Positions 32,489 to 41,710 of a stretch of DNA of 41,989 nt are shown in pieces. The DNA comes from Acidiferrobacterales bacterium (GTDB lineage Bacteria; Pseudomonadota; Gammaproteobacteria; Arenicellales; JAJDZL01), in contig JAPPIB010000012.1 in the NCBI GenBank assembly GCA_028820695.1, positions 1-41,989 of the forward strand. The letters are read 5' to 3'. Position 1 is the stretch's first letter; every line of letters starts with the position of its first letter. Position numbers and translations under genes: made by a program. The notes below the pieces were generated by a model that did not search any database, was not told the DNA's origin, and saw nothing but the letters and a program-made list of their open reading frames with translations.

Positions 32489-34582
32489 TCACTGACGCGG
32501 TTCGCGTCGCGGGATTGACTCAATCAATGCGTCCAGTGAGTCAATCGGCGCCAGACATCGAAATCCGCTGCAGACATAGGCAATGGCTGACGAGTTATCG
32601 GCAGGTTTCTTCTCAGCCAGCAGTCCGGGCAGTTCACCGGCATCGTCAGGAATCGCAAACACAGTCAGATTCACAGTCCCGACCTTCGCACACGTTCTCG
32701 CCCACTGACTGATCTCATCCTGTGCGCCGCGGATGACGATAAAGGTGGATGGGTTGACCAGTTCCTCAATGGCGATGAGAGTCGCTCCAAAAGCGGAAGG
32801 CATGTGAAGGGCGGACGGCTGAACTGCGCGCAGCGCCCTGTCGGCGGCTTCGATATAACGTTGCTCTCCGGTGATGTGCCCCAATCTGATCAGTGTGAGA
32901 GCGGCGACACCATTCGAAGACGGAGTTGAATCATCGTTGGTTGGAATCGTACGGGAAATCAATCGTTCGTGATCGTCTGACGTAAAGCAGAATGCGCCGT
33001 ATTCATTGTCAACGAAATGCTTCAATACCACCTCAATCAGCTCCACGGCAAATTCAAACTCTTCGGTGTTCCAGCGCGCCTGCAGCAACTCCAATATCCC
33101 ATCTGCAAGAAACACATAGTCGTCAAGATATGCATTCAGGCGGGCCTGGTCGTCTTTCGCCGTGGCCAGAAGTCTGCCATCTTTCCACATGCAGCGTCGT
33201 ACAAAGCCGGCTGCCTTGTGTGCTGATTCGATGAAATCCGGCCGGTCAATCATCCGACCTGCATTGGCCATCGCCTTGATCATGAGTCCATTCCAAGATG
33301 CCAGTATCTTGTCATCCAGACCGGGGGGCGTCCGCTCGGATCGCGCAGCAAACAGCTTGGCGATTGCAGCGTCGAGCAGCAATGGAACCTCAGACGGGGC
33401 AATGTCGGCACGGTCGGCGATGACGTCCAGCGAATTGGAAATACTCAGATGCCATCGGTCTTCGAAATTCGGCTCCCCGCGCAATCCGAAACGAACATCC
33501 ACAGCCTTGAACTCCTCGTATGCGAGGATGTCCTTGATCTGTTCCGTCTTCCATACGTAAAACTGTCCTTCCATTCCTTTCGTATCGGCATCGAGCGAGG
33601 AATAAAAACCACCGGTTTCGGACTGCATCTCCCGAATCGCCCACAATCCGGTATGAATCACGGTTTTGTGGAAATCATCCCTGCCGGCACAAATTCCCGC
33701 GTCCACATACAACGGCATGAGCAGTGCGTTGTCATAGAGCATCTTCTCAAAGTGAGGGATCTCCCACTGCGCATCAATCGAGTAGCGATAGAATCCGCCG
33801 CCCAGATGATCGTACAGACCACCCTGCGCCATCGCTTCGAGGGTATGGGCGGTAACATCCAGAGCACGATCCAGAAAACGCGAATCGCGGGTGCTGGTCT
33901 GCCAATACATCAGCAAAATCTGTAACTGGGTGGTGTGGGGGAACTTCGGCGCCTCACCGAAGCCGCCGAATACGGGATCATACTGTGCGAAGAGGTCTCT
34001 CACCGCCGTCACCAGCATCGAGTGATCCACTGGCAAGTCGAAGTCCCCGTCTACCAGCCGTAGTCGGTTCAGTGCCTCTTTCATCCTGTCGTTATGTTCG
34101 CCAATGACGTTCTTGCGTTCCTGATATTGCTCGGCAATGTTTTTCAGCAGATCCATAAACGATGGCATCCCATAACGCGCGGTCGGCGGAAAGTATGTGC
34201 CCACAAAAACCGGAGCATGCTCATCGGGTGTGAGAAATGCAGTCAGCGGCCAACCTCCGGCCCGCTGGTTGAAAATTTGGTGGGCAGTCTGGTAAATGAT
34301 GTCGAGATCCGGTCGTTCTTCCCGGTCCACCTTGATGCAGACAAAATTCTTATTCATGAACTTGGCCACTTTCTCATCCTCGAAGGATTCATGCTCCATG
34401 ACATGACACCAATGGCAGGCGGAATATCCTACAGACAGCAGGATCAGCCGACCTTCCTCTCTCGCCCGGTTGATGGCCTCGTTACCCCAAGGGTACCAAT
34501 CGACGGGGTTTTGGGCGTGCTGAAGCAGGTAGGGACTTGTTTCGTGGATCAGGCGATTGGCTTTGGGTTCATTACTGCTCAT
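32489..34582 (-). CDS. DUF255 thioredoxin-domain protein (YyaL/SSP411 family)
   Basis: A 697-residue protein. The N-terminal thioredoxin-like domain starts with [21 protein letters not shown] and carries the [10 protein letters not shown] motif (CxxC), then KVDREERPD. The rest is an alpha/alpha toroid resembling N-acyl-glucosamine epimerases, with [14 protein letters not shown] and [10 protein letters not shown] blocks. Length is normal for the family, which includes B. subtilis YyaL and human SPATA20. The biochemical function is not established. Confidence 0.93.
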   Translation of the reverse strand: MSSNEPKANRLIHETSPYLLQHAQNPVDWYPWGNEAINRAREEGRLILLSVGYSACHWCHVMEHESFEDEKVAKFMNKNFVCIKVDREERPDLDIIYQTAHQIFNQRAGGWPLTAFLTPDEHAPVFVGTYFPPTARYGMPSFMDLLKNIAEQYQERKNVIGEHNDRMKEALNRLRLVDGDFDLPVDHSMLVTAVRDLFAQYDPVFGGFGEAPKFPHTTQLQILLMYWQTSTRDSRFLDRALDVTAHTLEAMAQGGLYDHLGGGFYRYSIDAQWEIPHFEKMLYDNALLMPLYVDAGICAGRDDFHKTVIHTGLWAIREMQSETGGFYSSLDADTKGMEGQFYVWKTEQIKDILAYEEFKAVDVRFGLRGEPNFEDRWHLSISNSLDVIADRADIAPSEVPLLLDAAIAKLFAARSERTPPGLDDKILASWNGLMIKAMANAGRMIDRPDFIESAHKAAGFVRRCMWKDGRLLATAKDDQARLNAYLDDYVFLADGILELLQARWNTEEFEFAVELIEVVLKHFVDNEYGAFCFTSDDHERLISRTIPTNDDSTPSSNGVAALTLIRLGHITGEQRYIEAADRALRAVQPSALHMPSAFGATLIAIEELVNPSTFIVIRGAQDEISQWARTCAKVGTVNLTVFAIPDDAGELPGLLAEKKPADNSSAIAYVCSGFRCLAPIDSLDALIESIPRREPRQ

Positions 34583-34756
34583 CGGTCGGCGGTCTGGTTG
34601 TAAGAGTCGTATCCAGAGTTTTTGACATCACCGGTTCCTACTCAGTTCGGAACTGGGATTCGAATTCAAATGTATACTAAAAATCTGAAAGTCAGTTGAT
34701 TCCGAAAAAAATCCGGATCAATGGCATATTGTTGCATATTCATCGGAAAAATTCCT

Positions 34757-35551
34757 ATGTTCTGGTTTCTGGAAATCGATCCGGTTGCGATTGACCTTGG
34801 ATTCATACAGATTCGCTGGTATGGGGTTGCATACGCGGTCGGGATTCTGGCAGCCGTCATTCTGGGTAAAATCCGCGCAGGACTCCCGGGCGCACATCTG
34901 AAATCGCAAAATGTCATCGATCTTGTGCTCTTTGTCGCACTCGGCGCGATTGTTGGTGGAAGAGTCGGTTATGGACTGTTCTATCAGCCTGGCTACTACA
35001 TCGGAAATCCGCTGGAAATGCTGAAAATCTGGCAAGGCGGCATGTCATTTCACGGTGGTCTGCTCGGTGCGTTTGCAGGAGGCTGGATTTTCAGTCGAAA
35101 ATTTGATGTGCCGATATTGCGTGTGGCTGACTTTTCCAGCCCACTGTGTGCCATCGGACTGTTTTTCGGTCGTATCGCTAATTTCATCAACCAGGAGCTG
35201 TGGGGTCGCCCGACAGATGTCCCATGGGCAATTGTGTTCCCGGCCGACCCGGAGCGGCTTCCGAGACATCCATCGCAACTGTATGAAGCGCTGCTTGAGG
35301 GATTGGTGTTATTCGCTGTATTGTGGGTCTTTTCTGCCAAGCCCCGACCAGCGGGTGCTGTCACCGGCATTTTTCTTGCCGGGTACGGACTGTTTCGCTT
35401 TACAGTGGAGTTTTTCCGCGAGCCGGACGCGCCGCTCGGATTCATTCTCCTCGACTGGGTCACCATGGGACAGATTCTGTCACTGCCGCTTATACTTGCA
35501 GGTATCCTTCTTCTGGGGATGGCGATGAAACGATCAAGTCCCGCATCATGA
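34757..35551 (+). CDS. lgt: prolipoprotein diacylglyceryl transferase
   Basis: A 264-residue inner-membrane enzyme that adds diacylglycerol to the lipobox Cys. The ATG at 34757 fits family starts (FLEIDPVAIDLG..IRWYG); an ATG at 34721 is in frame but less likely. The Lgt signature GGRVGYGLFYQPGYY and GGMSFHGGLLGA are present, as are GRIANFINQELWGRPTD and HPSQLYEALLEG. The ybaK gene overlaps by four bases (ATGA). Confidence 0.95.
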   Translation: MFWFLEIDPVAIDLGFIQIRWYGVAYAVGILAAVILGKIRAGLPGAHLKSQNVIDLVLFVALGAIVGGRVGYGLFYQPGYYIGNPLEMLKIWQGGMSFHGGLLGAFAGGWIFSRKFDVPILRVADFSSPLCAIGLFFGRIANFINQELWGRPTDVPWAIVFPADPERLPRHPSQLYEALLEGLVLFAVLWVFSAKPRPAGAVTGIFLAGYGLFRFTVEFFREPDAPLGFILLDWVTMGQILSLPLILAGILLLGMAMKRSSPAS

Positions 35552-36054
35552 ACGACACGCAGAAGCAAGCGCTTGTTCGCACTCTTGATGCGCTGCAGGT
35601 TCCTTATCAATTGATTGATTGTGACCCGGAACTTGCAGACACGGCGATCTTCGTCCGGCACTACGACTACGCGCTTGAGGACTGCGCGAATACCATCCTC
35701 GTCAAGTCAAAGTCCGGTGAGCCGAAATTTGCTGCCTGCGTCGTGCTTGCGCACTGCAGACTGGATGTCAATCACACAATCAGAAAGAAACTGGGGGCAC
35801 GAAAGGTTTCATTTGCCGGGCCCGCTGAGACACAGGCGATCACCGGAATGACTCTGGGTGGTGTGACCGCTGTCGGATTGCCCGACAGCCTTCCACTATG
35901 GGTTGACAGCGCGGTCATGGACCGCAAGCAGATTGTCCTGGGTGGATCGAGTCGGGACTGCAAGATCATCATCTCCCCGTCGGTGTTCAATCACACCGGC
36001 AATACGGAAATCATCACCGCACTGGCGAAGCCGATTCCCGTCGCATCAGACTGA
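35548..36054 (+). CDS. YbaK/EbsC-family aminoacyl-tRNA deacylase-like protein
   Basis: A 168-residue single YbaK domain. The ATG at 35548 overlaps the lgt stop; the open frame to its left is read-through over lgt. Family features are KSKSGEPKFAACVVLAHCRLD, the HTIRKKLGARKVSFA helix, GMTLGGVTAVGLPD and the C-terminal GGSSRDCKIIISPS. Such proteins remove mischarged amino acids from tRNA (YbaK, ProX) or act on related esters. The specificity cannot be read from sequence. Confidence 0.87.
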   Translation: MNDTQKQALVRTLDALQVPYQLIDCDPELADTAIFVRHYDYALEDCANTILVKSKSGEPKFAACVVLAHCRLDVNHTIRKKLGARKVSFAGPAETQAITGMTLGGVTAVGLPDSLPLWVDSAVMDRKQIVLGGSSRDCKIIISPSVFNHTGNTEIITALAKPIPVASD

Positions 36055-36060
36055 AAGGCT

Positions 36061-36393
36061 TCACAGCTGCAGAAGTCTCTTATAAAAGGGGGACCAGACC
36101 GCAAACAACACGAGCAGGCTGATCAGATCGTACCAGATCATGTGACGATACCGTCGGCGTTGCGTCTCACCCTTTCCGGACATCATGATCTTGCACATCG
36201 TCGCGTCCAGCAAGTTCACAAAAAACAGCATGGGAACGATCGCCGGCGCGATCAGTGTCGGGAACATCATGAACCCAGACTTTTGGGTCCCGCCCATCGA
36301 AAAGAATGCCGACACAAACAGAATCAGCATGAGCAGGTAGAGCATGGAGCGAAGCGGACCGACGTAGACAACAAATTCCCGGATGTGTTTCAT
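36061..36393 (-). CDS. small three-helix membrane protein of unknown function
   Basis: A 110-residue protein with three hydrophobic segments (about 15-34, 40-62 and 88-104) and a basic cytoplasmic-type loop (SGKGETQRRRYR) before the last. It begins nine bases after the crotonase gene and reads the same way, so they probably share a transcript. No family is recognised. Confidence 0.68.
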   Translation of the reverse strand: MKHIREFVVYVGPLRSMLYLLMLILFVSAFFSMGGTQKSGFMMFPTLIAPAIVPMLFFVNLLDATMCKIMMSGKGETQRRRYRHMIWYDLISLLVLFAVWSPFYKRLLQL

Positions 36394-36402
36394 CGGTGCA
36401 CC

Positions 36403-37143
36403 TCACGCCTTGCCTGATTGTTTTCGCATTGTGTTGCGATAATCGACTATGCGCTGAACCAACCCGGGCTCGCTCACCGAATCGATGAGATCCGCCATAT
36501 CTTCGTGTCGGGTGTCATCGGCAACTACATTCAGCATTCTCCGGACATGGCTGGCGGCAACCGCATTTCCAGCCAGTCTTGCAGATTCAATGTGTTGTTC
36601 CCAGGTATCCCGGCTTGCGACATGCGTCAGAAAGCCCATCTGAATTGCCTGATCGGCATCAAACACCCGAGTGTTGACCAGCACACTCACTGTGTTGTCA
36701 GTCCCTATTCTGGATTTGAGACGTCGGGTGCCGAGCAGGATTCCGAAATTCAGTCCCGGCATGCAGAATCGACTGCCTGGCTCGGCTATTCTCACATGAC
36801 AGGAACAAACGAGATCCGCTCCGGCCCCGAAGGCCATGGACTGTACCAGCGCTACTGTCAGTACGGGTGCGTGATAAAGAGCCTGCAGCATTTTCTCGAC
36901 ATCGACAATTCGGTCAGCGACCTCGGAGTCAATCGCCTCCTCCAGGTTCCCCAAATCAAATCCGGAGCAGAAGGAACGACCCGAACCGCGGATGACGAGT
37001 GTACGCGTTCCGTCATAGGCGGATCGGTCGATCTCGTCGATCAAGGCCTGTACGAGATCTGCATTCAGCGCGTTTGCGCGATCGGGTCGATTCAGCTGCA
37101 GAATCTTAAGGTCCGCATCGTGTTCGACAATCAACCCACTCAT
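36403..37143 (-). CDS. crotonase-fold protein with altered catalytic residues
   Basis: A 246-residue enoyl-CoA hydratase/isomerase family protein; a second ATG at 37161 would add six residues. The family blocks are LNRPDRANALNADLV, GRSFCSGFDL (the oxyanion Phe/Ser region) and FGAGADLVCSCHVRIAEPGSRF. The two catalytic Glu of rat enoyl-CoA hydratase (E144, E164) correspond to D110 and G130 here, so simple hydratase activity is unlikely. It could be an isomerase, a hydrolase or an inactive member. No other fatty-acid genes are adjacent. Confidence 0.83.
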   Translation of the reverse strand: MSGLIVEHDADLKILQLNRPDRANALNADLVQALIDEIDRSAYDGTRTLVIRGSGRSFCSGFDLGNLEEAIDSEVADRIVDVEKMLQALYHAPVLTVALVQSMAFGAGADLVCSCHVRIAEPGSRFCMPGLNFGILLGTRRLKSRIGTDNTVSVLVNTRVFDADQAIQMGFLTHVASRDTWEQHIESARLAGNAVAASHVRRMLNVVADDTRHEDMADLIDSVSEPGLVQRIVDYRNTMRKQSGKA

Positions 37144-37243
37144 ATTTCCAACCGGCTCCATCTTCTATAATGTCCGCACTATCATAACCGAAAATCCATC
37201 GGATATTTCGAGTGCGAAACCAACCTTGCAGGCATCCTGTTTG

Positions 37244-38251
37244 ATGCAATCAGCCAACCCGATCCTGGTCGAAGTCACACGCGGTGAGATGATGGAAAGT
37301 TTTCATCGCGGTGCCGTCGCGGTCGTCAACACCGATGGGGAGACCATCGCGGAATACGGAGATGTGAACCGCCCGATCTATCCCCGTTCAGCCATCAAAC
37401 CGCTGCAGGCAATGGTTTTGGTTGAGTCCGGCGCGCTGGAACGTTATGCACTGCGCGACGAGCACATCGCACTGGCCTGCGCCTCACACTCCGGCCAGGT
37501 CACGCACGTTGATTCAGTCAGACACTGGCTTGAGCATCTCGGATTGGATGAGACTCATCTGGAATGTGGCGTTCATGAGCCAGTTCACCGCAAGACACGC
37601 AACGAGATGATTCGGCAACAATACGAGCCAACCGCCCTGACCAACAACTGCTCGGGTAAACATGCAGGATTCATCTCGGTCGCCCTTCACTGCAACTTAC
37701 CGGTCAAGGGGTATATCGCCCGCGAGCACCCGGTTCAGCAATACGTGCTTCAGACTCTTGAGGAACTGAGCGAGGAATCATTGCACGGCAGACCTGCCGG
37801 ACTGGATGGCTGTGGCATTCCCGTCACCGGGATGTCCCTGCGCGGCATGGCCCTGGCGTTTGCCCGGCTGGCCGTCTCCGACTACAGCTCGGAAATTCGC
37901 CGGACTGCCGCAACACGGATTCGTTGCGCAATGGGGCGACTGCCGGAACTTGTCGGCGGTGAGAACCGCTTCTGTACTGTCGTGCCGAGAATGACAGAGA
38001 GCCGGGTACTGGTCAAAGTCGGTGCCGAGGGTGTATACGCCGGCATGACATCACAGTGCGACGGACTGGGCTTCGCACTGAAGATTGACGATGGATCAAG
38101 ACGAGCGGCGGAGGTTGCAATGGGCTGGCTGATTGAGAAGTACTGCAATCTCGCACAAGCACAGAAACGACAGTTGAATCCGTGGTTCAGACCACAAGTG
38201 AAAACGGTCGCAAAAAGACATGCCGGTGTAATTCGCCCTGTATTTGAGTAA
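37244..38251 (+). CDS. Rhizobium etli-type L-asparaginase
   Basis: A 335-residue cytoplasmic enzyme hydrolysing asparagine to aspartate and ammonia. It is of the type with two Ser-Lys pairs: S49-x-x-K52 in YPRSAIKPLQ and S81 in CASHSGQ, plus NNCSGKHAGF, which holds the zinc-binding Cys and Lys. LDGCGIPV and the GG-NR block also match. The ATG at 37244 is taken; a TTG at 37226 is possible. It precedes the ureohydrolase by 41 bp on the same strand, both releasing nitrogen. Confidence 0.92.
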   Translation: MQSANPILVEVTRGEMMESFHRGAVAVVNTDGETIAEYGDVNRPIYPRSAIKPLQAMVLVESGALERYALRDEHIALACASHSGQVTHVDSVRHWLEHLGLDETHLECGVHEPVHRKTRNEMIRQQYEPTALTNNCSGKHAGFISVALHCNLPVKGYIAREHPVQQYVLQTLEELSEESLHGRPAGLDGCGIPVTGMSLRGMALAFARLAVSDYSSEIRRTAATRIRCAMGRLPELVGGENRFCTVVPRMTESRVLVKVGAEGVYAGMTSQCDGLGFALKIDDGSRRAAEVAMGWLIEKYCNLAQAQKRQLNPWFRPQVKTVAKRHAGVIRPVFE

Positions 38252-38292
38252 CATTGGCCAATCGGAGCATTTCCACACAGGAGAAACAAATC

Positions 38293-39255
38293 ATGTTTGA
38301 ATATGAAGCCTTCAACGACCCGATTCAACGTCCCCGCTACACCGGAATCCCTACCTTCATGCGCACGCCCCATTCAGAAGACTGGGAAGATGTCGATATC
38401 GGACTGGTTGGAGTGCCATTTGATGGCGGTGTCACCAATCGGACCGGTGCCAGACATGGACCGCGGGAGATCCGAAACCAATCCAGTCTGATGCGACGCA
38501 TGAATCAGTCTTCAGGTATCTGTCCTTATGACCTTTGCCGGATTGCTGATCTCGGCGATGCCTGGATCCAGAAACCGTTTCACCTTGAAGAAAGTCTCGA
38601 TGAGATCGAAGACTATTTCCAGCGTATACACGATAAGGGCATCGTTCCGGTTTCTGCCGGCGGTGATCACTCTGTCACATTGCCGATTTTCCGCGCGATC
38701 GTCAAGCAGGCACCTGTCGGTATGGTACATTTCGATGCACACTGCGATACGGGAGACGACTATCTGGGATCCAAGTTTCATCATGGCGCACCGTTCCGAA
38801 GAGCAGTCGAGGAGAATCTCCTTGATCCGAAAAGAACCGTCCAGATCGGAATTCGCGGTTCGCTCAATGACCTGGATGTCTGGAAGTTCAGCCACGACAC
38901 CGGCATGCGCGTCGTCTATATGGAAGAATTCGCACAACGCGGGTGGCAATCGATAATTGAAGAGGCACGCGATATTGTCGGGGATGGCCCGACTTACATC
39001 AGTTTCGATGTGGATGGACTTGATCCGGTCTACGCGCCGGGCACGGGAACACCTGAAGTGGGTGGGCTGACCACATTGGAAGCGCAGATGATGATCCGGG
39101 CACTTGAGGGACTCAACCTGATCGGCGGGGACGTTGTCGAAGTTGCGCCGCCTTTTGATCCGTCAGGCAACACCGCACTTGTCGGTGCAACCATGATGTT
39201 TGAGATCTTATGTGTCGTTGCTGAATCCGTAGGACGGAGCATGAGCGGAAACTGA
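38293..39255 (+). CDS. ureohydrolase: guanidinobutyrase/agmatinase type
   Basis: A 320-residue manganese enzyme that removes urea from a guanidino compound. AGGAG (38278-38282) fixes the ATG at 38293. Metal ligands are in AGGDHS (H126), HFDAHCDTGDD (D148, H150, D152) and SFDVDGLDP. The segment HHGAPFRRAVEE is closer to guanidinobutyrase (GbuA) than to E. coli agmatinase SpeB. The end of the gene overlaps the converging aldolase gene by 48 bp. Confidence 0.92.
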   Translation: MFEYEAFNDPIQRPRYTGIPTFMRTPHSEDWEDVDIGLVGVPFDGGVTNRTGARHGPREIRNQSSLMRRMNQSSGICPYDLCRIADLGDAWIQKPFHLEESLDEIEDYFQRIHDKGIVPVSAGGDHSVTLPIFRAIVKQAPVGMVHFDAHCDTGDDYLGSKFHHGAPFRRAVEENLLDPKRTVQIGIRGSLNDLDVWKFSHDTGMRVVYMEEFAQRGWQSIIEEARDIVGDGPTYISFDVDGLDPVYAPGTGTPEVGGLTTLEAQMMIRALEGLNLIGGDVVEVAPPFDPSGNTALVGATMMFEILCVVAESVGRSMSGN

Positions 39256-40287
39256 GGTTGTGGTCTGTACGTGCGACTTGCTCATGAAAGTCCTGACCGC
39301 GTCAACCAGCCTGATTGCCGCGTCGCGATCGACATCAAGATGCGTGACCAGACGCATGGGCTCGCCGGGAGTGACGATAATGTCACAGCCGCGAAGAAAT
39401 TCGGCCAGTTCCTGTACCCGGCCATCGCGGATTGTGACGAAGACCATATTGGTCTGCATCGGGTGGAAGATCACGTCAATTCCATCAACTTCGGAAAGTT
39501 GCTGCGCGATCCACCTCGCGTTGTCGTGATCATCCCGCAATCGCTCAACGTGGTTTTCTACCGCATACAGGGCAGCTGCTGCGATCACACCCCCTTGACG
39601 CAGACCTCCTCCGACAAGCTTGCGCCATCGTCGTGCCGCCCGAATTGTTTCCCGATCACCACACAGTATCGAGCCGACCGGTGCGCCGAGACCCTTTGAG
39701 AAACAGCACGAAACCGAATCAAATCTGCCCGTGATCCTGTCGACCTCTACGTCGTGAAAAATCGCGGCATTGAAGACCCGCGCACCGTCCAGGTGGAAAG
39801 CGAGTCGGGTCGATTGGACAAACTGTTGTGCAGCATCAAGATACGCCATCGATAACGCCCGGCCTGCCTGGGTATTCTCAAGACAGAACAGTCGTGTATT
39901 GGCAAAGTGATCGTCATCGGGCTTGATTGCGCGACGCGCCAGTTCCAGATCGATCGATCCGTCCTCGGCAAAGTCGAGCGGTTGCGGCTGAATACTTCCC
40001 AGCACAGCACCGCCGCCGCCTTCATATTTGTAGGTATGAGCCAACTGCCCGACAATGTATTCGTCTCCGCGGGAGCAATGCGCCATCAGTGCAAGCAGAT
40101 TCCCTTGTGTTCCGCTGGTGACGAACACCCCGGCTTCCATGCCAAACCTCTCCGCCATGGTCTCCTCCAGCCGGTTGATCGTCGAGTCCTCGCCGTAAAC
40201 ATCATCGCCCACCTCTGCGCGGTACATTGCCTTGCGCATTGCTTCAGTCGGTTTGGTGACGGTGTCGCTGCGAAAATCGATACTCAT
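39208..40287 (-). CDS. ltaE: low-specificity L-threonine aldolase
   Basis: A 359-residue PLP enzyme splitting threonine or allo-threonine into glycine and acetaldehyde. The start FRSDTVTKPTEAMRKAM, GDDVYGEDST, ENTQAGR, HLDGARVFNA and the PLP Lys K198 in CCFSKGLGAPVGS are all present. It is longer than E. coli LtaE (333): the last ~20 residues form a polar extension, and the DNA encoding them overlaps the 3' end of the ureohydrolase gene on the other strand. Confidence 0.93.
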   Translation of the reverse strand: MSIDFRSDTVTKPTEAMRKAMYRAEVGDDVYGEDSTINRLEETMAERFGMEAGVFVTSGTQGNLLALMAHCSRGDEYIVGQLAHTYKYEGGGGAVLGSIQPQPLDFAEDGSIDLELARRAIKPDDDHFANTRLFCLENTQAGRALSMAYLDAAQQFVQSTRLAFHLDGARVFNAAIFHDVEVDRITGRFDSVSCCFSKGLGAPVGSILCGDRETIRAARRWRKLVGGGLRQGGVIAAAALYAVENHVERLRDDHDNARWIAQQLSEVDGIDVIFHPMQTNMVFVTIRDGRVQELAEFLRGCDIIVTPGEPMRLVTHLDVDRDAAIRLVDAVRTFMSKSHVQTTTSVSAHAPSYGFSNDT

Positions 40288-40696
40288 ACCGAAGTCCTCA
40301 TGGTCAGAAGTTGGCGGATGCCGACGGTTGCGGCGAAAATTTTTGATTCCAGCGGAATTTTAACAGCAACTGACGCGGTTCCCAGGGCGATTTTATTATC
40401 TGAGTAAGTCAATGAGAATTGTTGATTATTACTGATTTGTCGGGAAATTTACCGCATCCCACCGCCGGCGCTCGGCGAAATCCGCCGTCGGACGCACCTC
40501 AACCCGCATAAGCTCAATGCCCGCATGCTCAGGCTGAGGTGGGTTGTCCGGCAAAACAAGGTTCATGAGCCTTATTTCGCCAGAACGACAAACGAATGTC
40601 CAGTCCCGAGTGAACTTTTTTACACGAATTCTCCCAGAACGCAACTCACACGGAGATAATGGGCTCAATCAGATAAACGAATAGCCCTGCCGATTA

Positions 40697-40707
40697 GGGG
40701 GGGGGGG
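40697..40707. repeat. homopolymer of 11 G
   Basis: Eleven consecutive G on the + strand in an intergenic position. Such tracts slip easily in replication and also in sequencing. It is not inside a gene I accept; an effect on a downstream promoter is possible, as in phase-variable loci. Confidence 0.9.
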
Positions 40708-40811
40708 AAAGTGACTGACGCCAATCATGATCGTGTAGAATAAGATATCTATCGCGGACCCACAAGTCTTAGGTGCTAAATGATGAGGGTTTGCTTTTAT
40801 TGCGATTCCGA

Positions 40812-40831
40812 GTTTCGGAGTTCAAATTGGA
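40812..40831. repeat. dispersed repeat, copy 2
   Basis: Matches 9602-9621 at 19 of 20 bases, the first 16 without a mismatch. Here too the right part is near-palindromic (AAATT-GG-AATTT). It lies about 90 bp before the unknown gene at 40899. Confidence 0.4.
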
Positions 40832-40898
40832 ATTTCTTCCCGATTCAGCTTTGTAATTACATGTCCGTTATCAAGTCTCACTATTGTCGGAGGTGAAG

Positions 40899-41327
40899 AT
40901 GTTGTTCAAAGGCCAAATACAAAAAAGACTAAGACGAGAACATATCAAAATAAGCAAGCAAAACCTTATGTGCACGGAACATTTGTTAAGACTGCATGAC
41001 ATCAATTCAAAATTAGGTTTCGGTACTGATGGTGCCTCATCCGAAATGGCAAGAGATTCCTTGGAACACAACAAAACCATGGCCATAGAAGACATCGCAA
41101 TATTGAAATCACAAAAACACCTGCCGTCCGATATATTTGACAGAGTTCTAAAAGTGAACAGATTTAACCGCTTAGGATATACCGAATTTTTGAAAGGACA
41201 AAAAGCTGCGAGGAAGGCTGGATTTTCATCAATGGAAACACTTCTTCCTTTCGACAAGAAATTTGAACCTGAAGAAGGCTGGAAAAAGTATATGGAAGAA
41301 TTCGAGGGGAATGTTGATTTTATATAG
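40899..41327 (+). CDS. hypothetical protein in the A+T-rich segment
   Basis: A 142-residue protein. GGAGG (40889-40893) in front of the ATG at 40899 decides the start over a TTG at 40884. It is rich in Lys, Glu and Phe, with predicted helices and no signal or membrane segment. I recognise no domain. A longer open frame on the opposite strand has many Ser, Cys and Phe and no start signal, so it is a shadow. Codon use leans to A/T endings, unlike the neighbours to the left, which suggests transfer. Confidence 0.7.
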   Translation: MLFKGQIQKRLRREHIKISKQNLMCTEHLLRLHDINSKLGFGTDGASSEMARDSLEHNKTMAIEDIAILKSQKHLPSDIFDRVLKVNRFNRLGYTEFLKGQKAARKAGFSSMETLLPFDKKFEPEEGWKKYMEEFEGNVDFI

Positions 41328-41533
41328 GAGTTCACGCGTGGGATGCAACCGCAATCGCTAATATGATTTTGCATCGGCGAAATAGCACGAGTCAAATTTT
41401 TTGGGTTAAACTTATTGATTGTTTGATTCATCAATTGCAGTTTCTTCGTTGTTGGCGTCTCCACCATGGCGAAGTTGTTAGCGATCATCCAATCAAGTAA
41501 TGAAATCTTGATTCAAACAGTGGGGAATTTGTG

Positions 41534-41710
41534 ATGGACATTCTCTTTTGGGTAGTTTGCGGAGTTGTACTTTTCTTTCTGAGTTTGTTCCTTTTGCAGT
41601 TTACTATTGGAACTATTGTTTCCCCTAAAGTCACTGGTCGTTTTTATCTTCGGAAAAAATTGAAAAAAGCTGGGATTTCACCAACAACTCTAGGAGATGA
41701 TTGTGTGTAA
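41534..41710 (+). CDS. small membrane protein, or N-terminal part of an interrupted gene
   Basis: A 58-residue frame with GGGGA (41522-41526) ahead of the ATG at 41534 (GTG at 41531 also in frame). A long hydrophobic helix (about 4-30) is followed by the basic stretch GRFYLRKKLKKAG and ISPTTLGDDCV, ending at TAA (41708-41710). The same frame stays open for all 93 codons beyond this stop to the window edge, so the stop may be a nonsense change in a longer membrane-anchored protein. The 200 bp between this gene and the one at 40899 hold nothing I can assign. Confidence 0.5.
   Translation: MDILFWVVCGVVLFFLSLFLLQFTIGTIVSPKVTGRFYLRKKLKKAGISPTTLGDDCV

Larger units (their letters stand above)
40288..40898. 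other. gene-poor junction between conserved genes and the A+T-rich right end
   Basis: About 610 bp. A minus-strand frame of 79 codons (40429-40668) starts with TTG, has no Shine-Dalgarno and no known motif; I do not accept it as a gene. The stretch holds the 11-G tract and the second copy of the dispersed repeat. Base composition falls in G+C from about 40.73 kb onward. Confidence 0.45.

Noticed and set aside
36418..37170. Forward open frame of 250 codons
   Set aside because: Antisense to the crotonase gene; no family pattern.
40429..40668. Minus-strand 79-codon frame
   Set aside because: TTG start, no Shine-Dalgarno, no motif, and nothing in context to support it.
40871..41488. Minus-strand open frame of 205 codons
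   Set aside because: Antisense to the gene at 40899, which has a good Shine-Dalgarno; composition rich in Ser, Cys and Phe is typical of a shadow frame.
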